DNA of 31,184 nt from CALKUP01 sp964492735 (GTDB lineage Bacteria; Patescibacteriota; Patescibacteriia; UBA9570; XYC2-FULL-38-9): the NCBI GenBank assembly GCA_964492735.1, contig CAZBLE010000012.1:1-31184 (forward strand), in the 5' to 3' direction. Under the pieces are notes generated by a model that did not search any database, had not been told where the DNA came from, and was given only the letters and a program-made list of their open reading frames with translations. Of the stretch, positions 8,257 through 16,669 are shown one piece after another. Each line of letters opens with the position of its first letter. Within the stretch, counting starts at the first letter, position 1. The position numbers and the translations under genes are program-made.

Positions 8257-9096
8257 ATGAATGAAACACAAACAACACCTCTTCTTTCATTGAAAGAAAC
8301 ATTTAAACGATCATTTGGTATTTACTTTAACCACTTTGGGAAAATTGCACTTGTTTCGATTGTTCCAAATGCATTGGTATTTATTCTCTGGAGAATCTTT
8401 CAAGCACTCTTTACGATTGGCCGTTTGAATGCGGGTTCATTTAGTGCGTTTGTGAGCATTACAAACATTGCATTTGTCGTCAGCATGATCTTGCTTGTTG
8501 CTCTGATTATTGTTGCGCTCTATGGCGTTGTTGCAATGATTTATCTCATTGTGCACCATGAAAAAACAACTGTCATTGGCGTTTTTGAACATGCGTTTCG
8601 GTATTTATGGAAATACCTCTTACAAAGCATCTTTGTTGCACTCTATGGTGCTGCAGGAATTGTATTTGGTGCGGTCATCATGCTCATTATTGGTGTGATT
8701 TTAGGATTCTTGTCATACGACCTCATGAACTCTATTTTCATCTGGTTAACACTTATTCCAACACTACTCGGATTGTTATTCTCAAGCATGCTTCTCTTTG
8801 CGCAATTTAGTATCATTGAAAAAAATCACCATGTCCGTGAATCAGTTCGATATAGCTGGTCACTCACTCGCCCTGTCTGGTCAGGTTTTATCTGGCGCAT
8901 CATTGTCGTCTCTTTTGCCTTTACCATCATCTCTATTGCCCTGCAATCACTCAACCTCTTAGGCTCACTGATTTCTATCTTGACTCTGACACCATTTGGG
9001 GTAATCTACCTCTACGTTTTATATGCTGATCGAGCAGGAATTGCTATTCTGCAGGACACGCAGGAAGCTCCAGCTCTTGGTTCAAACAAAGCCTAA
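8257..9096 (+). CDS. Multi-pass membrane protein, resembles YciC / GDPD-membrane-domain-like family
   Basis: The protein has 279 residues. The opening LKETFKRSFGIYFNHFGKIALVSIVPNALVFIL resembles proteins that start with an amphipathic region followed by a helix hairpin, as in bacterial YciC-like or glycerophosphodiesterase membrane-domain families. About six hydrophobic segments follow (roughly 30-50, 65-100, 122-150, 158-185, 205-228 and 232-252). VRESVRYSWSLTRPVWSGFIWRI (about 193-215) matches the conserved internal 'S..L.r..w' pattern of such families. No catalytic motif is visible. It sits between htpX and clpC with its own promoter. Function unknown; the family assignment is by general pattern only. 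Confidence 0.7.
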   Translation: MNETQTTPLLSLKETFKRSFGIYFNHFGKIALVSIVPNALVFILWRIFQALFTIGRLNAGSFSAFVSITNIAFVVSMILLVALIIVALYGVVAMIYLIVHHEKTTVIGVFEHAFRYLWKYLLQSIFVALYGAAGIVFGAVIMLIIGVILGFLSYDLMNSIFIWLTLIPTLLGLLFSSMLLFAQFSIIEKNHHVRESVRYSWSLTRPVWSGFIWRIIVVSFAFTIISIALQSLNLLGSLISILTLTPFGVIYLYVLYADRAGIAILQDTQEAPALGSNKA

Positions 9097-9105
9097 TCTA
9101 TTTGC

Positions 9106-9134
9106 TTGCATCGCTCGTAGATAAAACGTACTGT
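9106..9134 (+). promoter_or_regulatory. Possible clpC promoter
   Basis: TTGCAT (9106-9111), a 17-base spacer and TACTGT (9129-9134) would give a leader of roughly 14 bases before the ATG at 9155. The -10 box is weak, and no CtsR-like operator was recognised. Confidence 0.3.
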
Positions 9135-9154
9135 TTTGTACTCTATTGTTTCAT

Positions 9155-11707
9155 ATGAATTCAGATATTCTCCATCTTTTTACTGACCATATTCGTTCAT
9201 CACTCACGAGCGCTATTGATCTTGCGTATCAACGACGAGAAGAAGGTGTAACACCGATTGTGCTATTTGCTGCACTCTCCATGGAAAAAGGGTGTTTGGC
9301 GCAAGAAATATTGTCACAGTTTGACCTAACAATCGAACACATTGCTGAAGGCATGCCTGAACCAGGTGATGGCGAGCTGCCGACATTCCTACCAGTGTTC
9401 ACTGAAGAAAGTAAACGCTGTATTGAACGCGCAGCAGTCATTGCAAAAACCGCAGAACATCGACACATTGGAACAGAACACTTACTCAGTGCTCTCCTAC
9501 AAGAACACGATCCATTGATCGAAGGCATACTCAAAAAACAGGGGCTCACAGTAGAGCAACTCATGAATCCCCTCGAGCACATTGTCGGTGCTGGTACAAA
9601 ACTTCTCCGCATTCAATCAATGATCCAAAAGCCATCGACTCCTCATTTACATACCCCTCCTTCCATGAACCACACGACGACTACAACTAAAGAACAATCA
9701 AGTGCGACACATCAAGCAACGCCAGCATTAGATTTTTTTTCTAAAGATTTAACTGCAGAAGGTGTTGTAGAAACCATTGATTCTGTTGTCGGGCGAGAAA
9801 CAGAAATTGATCGGGCAATTCATATTTTATCACGTCGTAATAAAAATAATCCTGTATTGATTGGCGATCCAGGGGTCGGAAAAACAGCTATCGTTGAAGG
9901 ACTCGCAAAACGAATTACTGAAGGACGTGTGCCAGACGCACTGTTACATAAACGGGTCTTGTCGCTTGATTTATCTGCACTACTTGCAGGCTCAATGTAT
10001 CGCGGTGAGTTCGAAGGTCGAATGAAACAAATTGTTGATGAGCTCAGAGCCAACCCAGACATTATTATCTTTATTGATGAGATTCACATGCTTGTTGGTG
10101 CTGGTGGCACACAAGGCGGCAGTATGGATGCGGCCAACATGCTCAAGCCCGCGCTCGCCAAAGGTGACATTCGGTGCATTGGTGCAACAACACGTGAAGA
10201 ATACCGCAAACATATTGAGCATGATGCAGCTCTCGAGCGTCGCTTTCAGCCAATTATTGTCAGCGAACCGAATGAATCTGATGCTATAGAAATTCTACGT
10301 GGCATTAAAAAATATTATGAAACCTACCATCATGCGACATACACAGATGAAGCGCTGGTCGCTGCTGTGCGCTGGTCGATTCGGTATATTCCAGACAAAA
10401 ACCTCCCAGACAAAGCGATTGATTTAATCGATGAAGCTGGCGCTCGTGCCCGCGTCAATGAAATTGTTCCAGAGCCACTCAAACAATTTGAAAAACTCCA
10501 ACGTCGGTATGCTCGCCTATTAAGCGATAAAGATGCAGCGGTAGACGCGGAAAAACTCCAAGAAGCTCTTGAATTAAAAGAACGCAGTGAAGCAATTGAC
10601 CGTGAGTTACAAAAACTTGAAACAACTGTCCGTGCACTGAAGATTCCTGTTGTCACAATTACCCCGGAAGACATTGCGCGAGTCATTGAAAAAATACGCG
10701 GCATTCCAGTACGTCAAATTCTTGGCAATGGAGGTGCGCACATTACTGATCTTGAAAAACGATTGAATACCGCAATTGTTGGTCAAAAAGAAGCGGTACA
10801 TACTGTTGTGTCAGTCATCAAGCGCTCAGTGGCTGGACTAAATAGTCAAAAACGCCCTCTTGGAAGTTTCTTGTTTTCTGGACCTTCTGGTGTTGGAAAA
10901 ACACTCCTTGCTCAAAAAATTGCTGAGTACCACTTCGGCGATCCAGAAGCACTGATTCGTATTGATATGTCAGAATTCTCTGAAGGATTTACTGTCAGTA
11001 AGCTTCTTGGCGCGCCAGCCGGCTATGTTGGTCATAATGACACTATTCCATTTACAGAAGAAGTGCGAAAACGTCCCTACTCTGTTGTCTTGTTTGATGA
11101 GATTGAAAAAGCACATCCAGATATTTATAATGTCTTACTGCAAATTCTAGACGATGGAACAGTAACAGATAATACAGGCCGTGTTATTCATTTTCACAAC
11201 ACCATTATTATCCTTACAACAAATGTTGGGGTACCACTACTCAACCAACAAGCGGGCCTTGGTTTTGACCTTGAGGCAACTGGCACAAAGAACACAGACG
11301 GTGAGGCGATTAAAAAAGATCGGCTACAATTGCTCATGAAAGAGATGCTTCAAGATACCTTTCCTCGTGAATTTTTAAATCGCATTGACTACCGGCTGTT
11401 GTTTGAAGCATTGAGTCCTGCTGATATGGCAAAAATTGTCAGCTTAGAGCTAAAGGATCTAGAAGCGCGGTTAAAACAACGACACATCAAGCCGACAATC
11501 ACAGCGGCCGTAAAAAAATATATCGGCACAATTAGCTTTGAGGCCGACTCTGGCGCACGACGTGTCCGACAACAAATTGCAACATTGATTGAAGAACCAC
11601 TCGCAGATGCCTTACTGCAATTCCAAGAAACGGCTTCAGGTCGCACACCGCGCACTGTCCGAATTGATCTCAATACAAAAAAAGCTATTACCCTCAAAAT
11701 TGAATGA
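9155..11707 (+). CDS. clpC: ClpC-type AAA+ ATPase, unfoldase subunit of the Clp protease
   Basis: The protein has 850 residues. A double Clp N-domain (about 1-150) is followed by a Ser/Thr/His-rich linker (about 155-200). The first AAA module has Walker A GDPGVGKT (about 236) and Walker B IIIFIDEIH. A charged coiled middle region follows (about 430-490). The second AAA module has Walker A GPSGVGKT (about 575), Walker B VVLFDEIEKAHPD and sensor ILTTNVG. GLGF near residue 700 fits the [LIV]-G-[FL] loop that docks onto ClpP, so it probably feeds substrates to ClpP rather than acting as a ClpB disaggregase. ClpP is not in the window. The ATG at 9155 is preferred over an in-frame TTG at 9146. The stop overlaps comF (ATGA). 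Confidence 0.93.
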   Translation: MNSDILHLFTDHIRSSLTSAIDLAYQRREEGVTPIVLFAALSMEKGCLAQEILSQFDLTIEHIAEGMPEPGDGELPTFLPVFTEESKRCIERAAVIAKTAEHRHIGTEHLLSALLQEHDPLIEGILKKQGLTVEQLMNPLEHIVGAGTKLLRIQSMIQKPSTPHLHTPPSMNHTTTTTKEQSSATHQATPALDFFSKDLTAEGVVETIDSVVGRETEIDRAIHILSRRNKNNPVLIGDPGVGKTAIVEGLAKRITEGRVPDALLHKRVLSLDLSALLAGSMYRGEFEGRMKQIVDELRANPDIIIFIDEIHMLVGAGGTQGGSMDAANMLKPALAKGDIRCIGATTREEYRKHIEHDAALERRFQPIIVSEPNESDAIEILRGIKKYYETYHHATYTDEALVAAVRWSIRYIPDKNLPDKAIDLIDEAGARARVNEIVPEPLKQFEKLQRRYARLLSDKDAAVDAEKLQEALELKERSEAIDRELQKLETTVRALKIPVVTITPEDIARVIEKIRGIPVRQILGNGGAHITDLEKRLNTAIVGQKEAVHTVVSVIKRSVAGLNSQKRPLGSFLFSGPSGVGKTLLAQKIAEYHFGDPEALIRIDMSEFSEGFTVSKLLGAPAGYVGHNDTIPFTEEVRKRPYSVVLFDEIEKAHPDIYNVLLQILDDGTVTDNTGRVIHFHNTIIILTTNVGVPLLNQQAGLGFDLEATGTKNTDGEAIKKDRLQLLMKEMLQDTFPREFLNRIDYRLLFEALSPADMAKIVSLELKDLEARLKQRHIKPTITAAVKKYIGTISFEADSGARRVRQQIATLIEEPLADALLQFQETASGRTPRTVRIDLNTKKAITLKIE

Positions 11708-12414
11708 ACCACGGTCGCAACAATTTGCTGACCACCCTCATCGATACCTTTTTCCCACGCCGCTGTCCCGGTTGTGGTTCTTATGATACATGGACGTGCG
11801 TTTCATGCATGACAAAAGTATGCCACCCGCAAATTGAAGCTTGGCCACACATTCCTTCATCTATTGAGAGCTTCATTTCTCTTGGACTCTATCATGAGCC
11901 ATTATTGGAACACGCGATGGATCTGTATAAATTTCATCGAGCAACAGAACTTGCCCGAGACTTTGCAGCATTACTCGCCCCCGGCATGCAAGAACTACTC
12001 ACACGCACAGACCAAAGCAGCCTCTCACCAATTATTCTCATCCCTGTCCCGCTTCATAAGCGACGGATTCGAGAACGTGGGTTTGACCAAAACCTTCTGC
12101 TGGCAAAAATGATTTGTCACTTCTTACAAGCAGGGCTCCCAGAGCAATCTATTCATTATCGAGATGATCTGGTGATACGGACACGCCACACAAAGCACCA
12201 AACAACTGTCACGGCAAATGAACGTATCACAAATCTTGAAAACGCATTTGAACTCACCTCAGTTGCTTCCAGTGCTATTCCCAATGCCACTGTTATTCTC
12301 ATTGATGATATTGTCACAACTGGCGCAACACTCAATGAACTAGCGGGCGTAGTACACTCTCTTCAGCCACGCATCATGCACGCTGCTAGTGTTCTCCGCA
12401 GCTCTTTATCATAA
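11704..12414 (+). CDS. comF: ComF family protein (phosphoribosyltransferase-like competence protein)
   Basis: The protein has 236 residues. An N-terminal zinc finger is formed by CPGC and CVSC (about residues 21-38). A double-arginine region HKRRIRERGFDQ (about 119-130) is the ComF hallmark. VILIDDIVTTGATL (about 198-211) is the PRPP-binding loop of type I phosphoribosyltransferases. ComF acts in DNA uptake during natural transformation, apparently by helping internalise single-stranded DNA; the enzymatic substrate is not established. The ATG overlaps the clpC stop by four bases, so it is expressed with clpC. DNA-uptake genes fit a lineage thought to scavenge nucleotides, and radA in the window could serve the same pathway. 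Confidence 0.92.
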   Translation: MNHGRNNLLTTLIDTFFPRRCPGCGSYDTWTCVSCMTKVCHPQIEAWPHIPSSIESFISLGLYHEPLLEHAMDLYKFHRATELARDFAALLAPGMQELLTRTDQSSLSPIILIPVPLHKRRIRERGFDQNLLLAKMICHFLQAGLPEQSIHYRDDLVIRTRHTKHQTTVTANERITNLENAFELTSVASSAIPNATVILIDDIVTTGATLNELAGVVHSLQPRIMHAASVLRSSLS

Positions 12415-12417
12415 TCC

Positions 12418-12445
12418 TTGCGTCTTGTCATGGTAGGAGTATACT
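12418..12445 (+). promoter_or_regulatory. Putative sulP promoter
   Basis: TTGCGT (12418-12423), a 16-base spacer and TATACT (12440-12445) precede the ATG at 12481, giving a leader of about 29 bases. The leader is T-rich and has no Shine-Dalgarno site. No terminator is visible between comF and this promoter, so readthrough from comF is possible. Confidence 0.45.
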
Positions 12446-12480
12446 AATTTTGGTCTTTTTTTAATCAATTTTTTACCACT

Positions 12481-14115
12481 ATGTTTCGATTATTTGCGCA
12501 AAACTGGCGATCTGGGGTTACCGTCGCTCTGATTTCAATCCCTCTCTCAATCTCACTTGCGGTTGCATCCGGCGCGACTCCGGCCATGGGCATTATTACA
12601 GCTGTCTGGGCAGGTCTGCTTGCAGCACTCTTTGGTGGCAGTAATTTTAATATTGTCGGACCCGCCGGGGCTTTGTCTGGCGCACTCGCTGCATTCAGTA
12701 TTACGCATGGAATGGACCTACTGCCAACGCTTGCCATTGTCACTGGTGTTTTTATTTTTATTGCATACATGTTTCGCCTAGAGCGATATCTTGTGCTCGT
12801 CCCTGCATCAGTCATGCATGGATTTACGCTTGGAGTTGGAATTATCATTGGGGTTGGTCAGCTCAATTTTGCACTCGGTATTAAAGGACTCACAAAACAT
12901 CCTGAATTTGTCAGCAATACACTTGAAACAATACAGCACCTCAATCAAACAGATGTCACAACATTTCTTGTGTTTCTTTGTTTTTTAGCGACATTATTCA
13001 CACTTGTAAAATTTGCACCAAAAATTCCTGGAGCTATTGTGTTAACACCAGTTGGCATTCTACTTGGATACCTCTCACAATCCGGAAAATGGGCATTGGG
13101 AATTGAAACACTTGGTCAAAAATTTCCAAATGCATCGTTAAACATTTTTGCAATGCCGTCGTTTCATTTTGAGCCGGCAGTCATTACAGCTGGGCTGGGA
13201 ATTGCATTTGTCGCAATCCTTGAAACACTTATCTCTGCAAAAATTGCAGACATCATGACACATACGACATTTGATCGTCGTCGTGAAATGATTGGCGCGT
13301 CTCTTGCAAATATTGGATCTGGTTTATTTGGTGGTCTCCCCGCTTCTGGTGTTTTCGTTCGCACTGGACTGAACATCCGTACTGGAGCAACCAATAAAAT
13401 GTCGCAAGGAATCAATGCCGTATCTGTTGCGATTATATCGATTTTTCTCTTCACCTACTTCAACTATATTCCAATGGCAGTCATTGCGGCGATTCTTGTT
13501 TTTGCGGCGATTCGGATGGTTGAGGTAAAGCACTTTAAAGAATTATGGGTTTTCAGTCGTCAAGATTTTTGGCTCGCACTCGCCACTGCTGGTGTTGTTG
13601 TATTTGTTGATACAGTTGCTGGAATTATTGTTGGCTCACTTCTTGCCTTGCTCTTTTTTGTCGAAAGCCTTTCAAAGGGTCAATTTGAAATGACAGTGAA
13701 TGATGAGCACCATGACATCATTCAACGCTATTATGAAGACCCGAAAGATGGCTTTGTCCAAGCCGGAGACGTTGCGGTCTATTCAATGAAAGGAGAGCTT
13801 ACGTATATTGATGTTGAAGCGCATGTGCGTCGCATCCAAAAAGGTGCTGATGCATTTAGCACCATTATTCTTCGTATGCGGGAATTAAGTATTATTGACC
13901 TTGAAGGAGTGCATGCATTCGATGAAGTTGTGCAGTCCTTACAAGAAAATGGAAAAACAGTATATGTCTCGAGTGTTCGTGAAGGCGTTGCAACAATGCT
14001 TCAAAAAGGACATGAATATCAAAAACTTGTTGAAGCAAACCTTGTGTACACAAACACACGCAGCGCGCTATTGGCATTAGGATTTAGTAAAGAAAATTTA
14101 AAAATGGACGAGTAA
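12481..14115 (+). CDS. SulP family inorganic anion transporter with STAS domain
   Basis: The protein has 544 residues. A long membrane domain (about 1-400) starts at once with SGVTVALISIPLSISLAVASGA. NIVGPAGALSGALAAF matches the SulP substrate-site region, and GLFGGLPASGVFVRTGLNIRTGA matches the conserved second half of the fold. The C-terminal part (about 410-540) is a STAS domain: YSMKGELTYIDVEAHV, then IILRMRELSIIDLEGVHAFDEVV. SulP proteins carry sulfate, bicarbonate or other anions, often with sodium or protons. The substrate cannot be read from sequence; a bicarbonate role is as possible as sulfate. No carbonic anhydrase or sulfate-assimilation gene is nearby. The gene is monocistronic and meets the DUF1295 gene tail to tail. 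Confidence 0.93.
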   Translation: MFRLFAQNWRSGVTVALISIPLSISLAVASGATPAMGIITAVWAGLLAALFGGSNFNIVGPAGALSGALAAFSITHGMDLLPTLAIVTGVFIFIAYMFRLERYLVLVPASVMHGFTLGVGIIIGVGQLNFALGIKGLTKHPEFVSNTLETIQHLNQTDVTTFLVFLCFLATLFTLVKFAPKIPGAIVLTPVGILLGYLSQSGKWALGIETLGQKFPNASLNIFAMPSFHFEPAVITAGLGIAFVAILETLISAKIADIMTHTTFDRRREMIGASLANIGSGLFGGLPASGVFVRTGLNIRTGATNKMSQGINAVSVAIISIFLFTYFNYIPMAVIAAILVFAAIRMVEVKHFKELWVFSRQDFWLALATAGVVVFVDTVAGIIVGSLLALLFFVESLSKGQFEMTVNDEHHDIIQRYYEDPKDGFVQAGDVAVYSMKGELTYIDVEAHVRRIQKGADAFSTIILRMRELSIIDLEGVHAFDEVVQSLQENGKTVYVSSVREGVATMLQKGHEYQKLVEANLVYTNTRSALLALGFSKENLKMDE

Positions 14116-14133
14116 TCTCATCCATTCTATTGA

Positions 14134-14904
14134 TTATTTTTTTGGGAACCACGGGACAAATATACTCGTGGTTTTTTTGTAGGCTTCAAAATCTGGCCTG
14201 CCAGCATATTTACGCTCAAGCATTGGAACTCCAGACACAAAGAGAATCAATAGTGTAATGGTAAGCGGACTGATAACGGTGACAAGAGATCCGGAAACAG
14301 ACAGTGCTACACACCAAATTCCCCACCACTGAGTCACTTCTCCAAAATAATTCGGATGGCGGCTATACTTCCACAAGCCGCTTGCCATGAGCACGCCACG
14401 ATTTTCTGTGTGCGATAAATGCCCTGCAAGTTGCTTGTCAGCAGTTGCTTCAAACCAAAATCCAAAACACCACACAATAATTCCAATGCCCGCGAGCACA
14501 GAAACAGTGTTGTCTTGGGCATATTGCACAATGAACAGCGGTGATAACGCAATCAAATATAACAACACCCCTTGCAGGACATAGACCTGAAAAAAGGAGC
14601 GGACAACAAACCATTTCCCCCATTGCTCACGCCAAGTAGCATAGCGATGATCCTCTGGCTTTCCTTTGTGTCGCCCGGCAATATGCCACGCGAGGCGCGT
14701 TCCCCAAATTCCGACCATAACACCAACAAGCATCGGCAGTAAGAAAAAATGCCCTGTTTGCCCGACTGCAAACCACGTCAGTAATACAAAACCAATGCCC
14801 CAGGCAACATCCGCAACATCATTTCGTTTTTTCACCAATGAGACAACAAACCAGCCAGTCATGTAGGCAGCGAGCAGAATAGCCGCCTGCAAAAAAATAC
14901 TCAT
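14134..14904 (-). CDS. DUF1295 family membrane protein (steroid 5-alpha-reductase-like)
   Basis: The protein has 256 residues from the ATG at 14904. Seven or so hydrophobic segments cover most of the chain. The family hallmark is near the C-terminus: GLWKYSRHPNYFGEVTQWWGIW, as in 3-oxo-5-alpha-steroid 4-dehydrogenase C-terminal and isoprenylcysteine methyltransferase-like folds, which bind NADPH or SAM there. The earlier RLAWHIAGRHKGKPEDHRYATWREQWG is also typical of DUF1295. The substrate is probably a lipid or isoprenoid but is unknown. The start overlaps the DUF2177 stop (ATGA); an upstream in-frame start at 14970 would lie deep in DUF2177 and is rejected. It is the last gene of the minus-strand array, ending opposite sulP. 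Confidence 0.9.
   Translation of the reverse strand: MSIFLQAAILLAAYMTGWFVVSLVKKRNDVADVAWGIGFVLLTWFAVGQTGHFFLLPMLVGVMVGIWGTRLAWHIAGRHKGKPEDHRYATWREQWGKWFVVRSFFQVYVLQGVLLYLIALSPLFIVQYAQDNTVSVLAGIGIIVWCFGFWFEATADKQLAGHLSHTENRGVLMASGLWKYSRHPNYFGEVTQWWGIWCVALSVSGSLVTVISPLTITLLILFVSGVPMLERKYAGRPDFEAYKKTTSIFVPWFPKK
14147..14178 (+). terminator. Putative intrinsic terminator of sulP
   Basis: AACCACG (14147-14153) pairs with CGTGGTT (14167-14173) across a 13-base loop, followed by a run of seven T (14172-14178). The hairpin lies inside the 3' coding end of the convergent DUF1295 gene (its KKTTSIFVPWFPKK tail), so the signal is shared with coding sequence and could be partly coincidental. Confidence 0.5.
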
Positions 14905-15299
14905 AGTCCGAATTGTTTTGCGATGAAGTATGAAACTGTTGAAACACTGGCAGCGAGCGTTGCACCCCAACAGAGATCAACAATTGTAATGAGCAGTGGC
15001 CAATCTTTTACTGTCGCAAGATTTGTTAAATCATAGGTTGCATATGTAATGAGACCAAATAATGCACCCATTCCAAGAGCCATCATCCATGAACTTTTAT
15101 CAACAGCTGGTGAAATAACAAACACCACGAGTCCGACAATAAAGAGTAAGTAAAACAAAATTGCCGCTACCCAATTCACACTCGGCGCCATTAAATACCC
15201 AAGTTGTTCTTTATACAAATTTTTTGAAATAAGCCCAAGCCACACCATATCAATGGCAAAAAATACCGGCAGAGCGATGAAATACAATTTAATAAACAT
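14901..15299 (-). CDS. DUF2177 family membrane protein
   Basis: The protein has 132 residues with four membrane helices (about 4-24, 42-64, 71-90 and 104-126). The motif AIDMVWLGLISKNLYKEQLGYLM and the later GALFGLITYATYDLTNLATVKDWP are characteristic of DUF2177. The function is unknown. From memory of other genomes, DUF2177 and DUF1295 genes often sit together in lipid- or photo-oxidative-stress-related clusters; no photolyase or cyclopropane synthase is present here. Its TGA stop overlaps the DUF1295 ATG, so the two membrane proteins are probably made in a fixed ratio and may form one complex. Confidence 0.9.
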   Translation of the reverse strand: MFIKLYFIALPVFFAIDMVWLGLISKNLYKEQLGYLMAPSVNWVAAILFYLLFIVGLVVFVISPAVDKSSWMMALGMGALFGLITYATYDLTNLATVKDWPLLITIVDLCWGATLAASVSTVSYFIAKQFGL

Positions 15300-15319
15300 A
15301 GAATAGTGTTATTGGTTTT

Positions 15320-15733
15320 TTATAAAGATTCCGCGTGTCGTTTAAATGAATTCAAAATTGCTTGCCAGCCTTCTTGTTGGCGTTCTGCTGAATTTTCTGT
15401 TTCTGCTTCAAACGTTTCGGTCACAAGAGTCTTGCCGTCTTGCTCTTCAAAGGTGACATCAACTGTTCGACCGTCTGCAATTACATACGAAATTTTTGTA
15501 TATGGCTCAACAACAGAATAAACACCATTGAAATCAAAACCAGTACTTCCGTCTTTCGCTTGCATGTAGGTTGAAAACTTTCCACCTTCACGCAGATCGT
15601 TTGAAACATCGCCGACTCCCCAATCGTCTGATGCAAAACACCATTGTTTAATATCTTCTGGAGTTGTCCATGCTTTCCAGACAATTTCTGGGGATGCAGA
15701 AACGAGCGCTGAAATTGTAATTTGTGTATTCAT
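15320..15733 (-). CDS. SRPBCC / AHSA1-like domain protein
   Basis: The protein has 137 residues from the ATG at 15733. ITISALVSASPEIVWKAWTTPEDIKQW is the standard N-terminal strand-helix of the AHSA1 (START-like) fold. GGKFSTYMQAKDGSTGFDFNGVYSVVEPYTKISY and the closing helix (QQEGWQAILNSFKRHAESL) complete it. The fold encloses a hydrophobic cavity. Members bind lipids or other small hydrophobic molecules, or resemble Hsp90 activators, and no active-site residues can be assigned. An upstream ATG (15778) would overlap DUF1801 by about 35 bases and add a non-conserved tail, so it is not preferred. Probably cytosolic and co-transcribed with its neighbours. Confidence 0.88.
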   Translation of the reverse strand: MNTQITISALVSASPEIVWKAWTTPEDIKQWCFASDDWGVGDVSNDLREGGKFSTYMQAKDGSTGFDFNGVYSVVEPYTKISYVIADGRTVDVTFEEQDGKTLVTETFEAETENSAERQQEGWQAILNSFKRHAESL

Positions 15734-15743
15734 ATAGAATAAA

Positions 15744-16163
15744 TTATTGAACGCCCCATTGCGCATGAACGCGCGCAAGACCGTCTTTGATAAGCTTTTC
15801 TAATACCTTCATATTCACTGTGTCCATTTGTTTAATATGAACACAGGAGCCGCTCACTTTGCACTTGCCTAATTGCTCAAGCGTTAGGTCGGAAGGATCT
15901 ACTGGAAGTATACCATATAAGACTGGGCCTGTTTTTCGCATCGCAAATCCGACCGCCAAAAAATCACCTTCGCGACCAGATTCATAAACATAGTGATATT
16001 GCCCAAAACCAAAGATCTTCCCCCACATCACACATTTTTTCTTCGACGCTTTTTCAAATATTTTTACCAACTGCTCAGCCACTTCTTGCTGATCTTTTGG
16101 TAGATCCGCAATTGCATCTTTTACGGAAATGGTTGTTGCGACTGTCTTGTTTTTTGCCTTCAT
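15744..16163 (-). CDS. DUF1801 domain protein (YdhG-like)
   Basis: The protein has 139 residues from the ATG at 16163. After a short Lys-rich start, SVKDAIADLPKDQQEVAEQLVKIF leads into KCVMWGKIFGFGQYHYVYESGREGDFLAVGFAMRKTGPVLYG, the DUF1801 core. The region KCKVSGSCVHIKQMDTVNMKVLEKLIKDGL matches the family's C-terminal part. Relatives have been annotated as iron chaperones (YdhG-type), but the molecular role is not settled. No signal peptide is present. The gap to the SRPBCC gene is 10 bases. Confidence 0.85.
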   Translation of the reverse strand: MKAKNKTVATTISVKDAIADLPKDQQEVAEQLVKIFEKASKKKCVMWGKIFGFGQYHYVYESGREGDFLAVGFAMRKTGPVLYGILPVDPSDLTLEQLGKCKVSGSCVHIKQMDTVNMKVLEKLIKDGLARVHAQWGVQ

Positions 16164-16190
16164 ACAATATCTTTTATTGTTCCTCAATAT

Positions 16191-16649
16191 TTACTTTTCT
16201 AAATCTTTGATAACAATTTTTTTCATTTGAAACATCTGCTTCATTGCATACTCCCGTGTTTCTACATCTGTTGTCGTTGATAGCTCTCGTAATCGCTGCG
16301 GAACAACTTGCCAAGAAAGACCGTACGCATCTTTACACCAACCACACATACTCTCTGCCCCTCCATTACTTGTCAGCGCATCCCAATAATAATCCACCTC
16401 CGCTTGATCTTCACAATAAATAGTTAAAGAGATGGCCTCTGTAAATGTAAACATTGGACCAGCTGCAAGTAACTCATATTGCTGACCAAACAGTTCAATT
16501 GTAGCAACTTGATATTCGCCTCCAGGACCATTTTGGAGGTCTCCCAAATACACAACTGTGAGATTGTCTTTGAAGATCGTTTTATAATACTCAATAACGT
16601 TCGGTAGGTCTTTTTCAAACCACAAGCATGGGGCAATTTTGTTATTCAT
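16191..16649 (-). CDS. VOC superfamily protein, PhnB-like
   Basis: The protein has 152 residues. It starts MNNKIAPCLWFEKDLPNVIEYYKTIF, the usual first beta-alpha of PhnB-like VOC proteins. LTIYCEDQAEVDYYWDALTSNGGAESMCGWCKDAYGLSWQVVP matches the second half, including the 'G-W-x-K-D-x-x-G-x-S-W-Q-x-V-P' pattern. VOC proteins are metal-dependent dimers with varied chemistry. The PhnB subgroup is often labelled 3-demethylubiquinone methyltransferase-like without proof of that activity. A true methyltransferase role is unlikely. Two Cys residues flank the W-K-D motif. It is the third gene of the array, 20 bases after DUF2200. Confidence 0.88.
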   Translation of the reverse strand: MNNKIAPCLWFEKDLPNVIEYYKTIFKDNLTVVYLGDLQNGPGGEYQVATIELFGQQYELLAAGPMFTFTEAISLTIYCEDQAEVDYYWDALTSNGGAESMCGWCKDAYGLSWQVVPQRLRELSTTTDVETREYAMKQMFQMKKIVIKDLEK

Positions 16650-16669
16650 ATTCTCATTATTATTACTAT

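Noticed and set aside
11705..11707. Possible UGA recoding to glycine (as in some CPR lineages)
   Set aside because: TGA ends clpC and DUF2177 at the expected family length exactly at the next gene's start, so UGA is a stop.
14905..14970. Upstream start for the DUF1295 gene
   Set aside because: It would overlap DUF2177 by 70 bases and adds a Cys-rich non-family segment; the ATGA overlap is the expected start.
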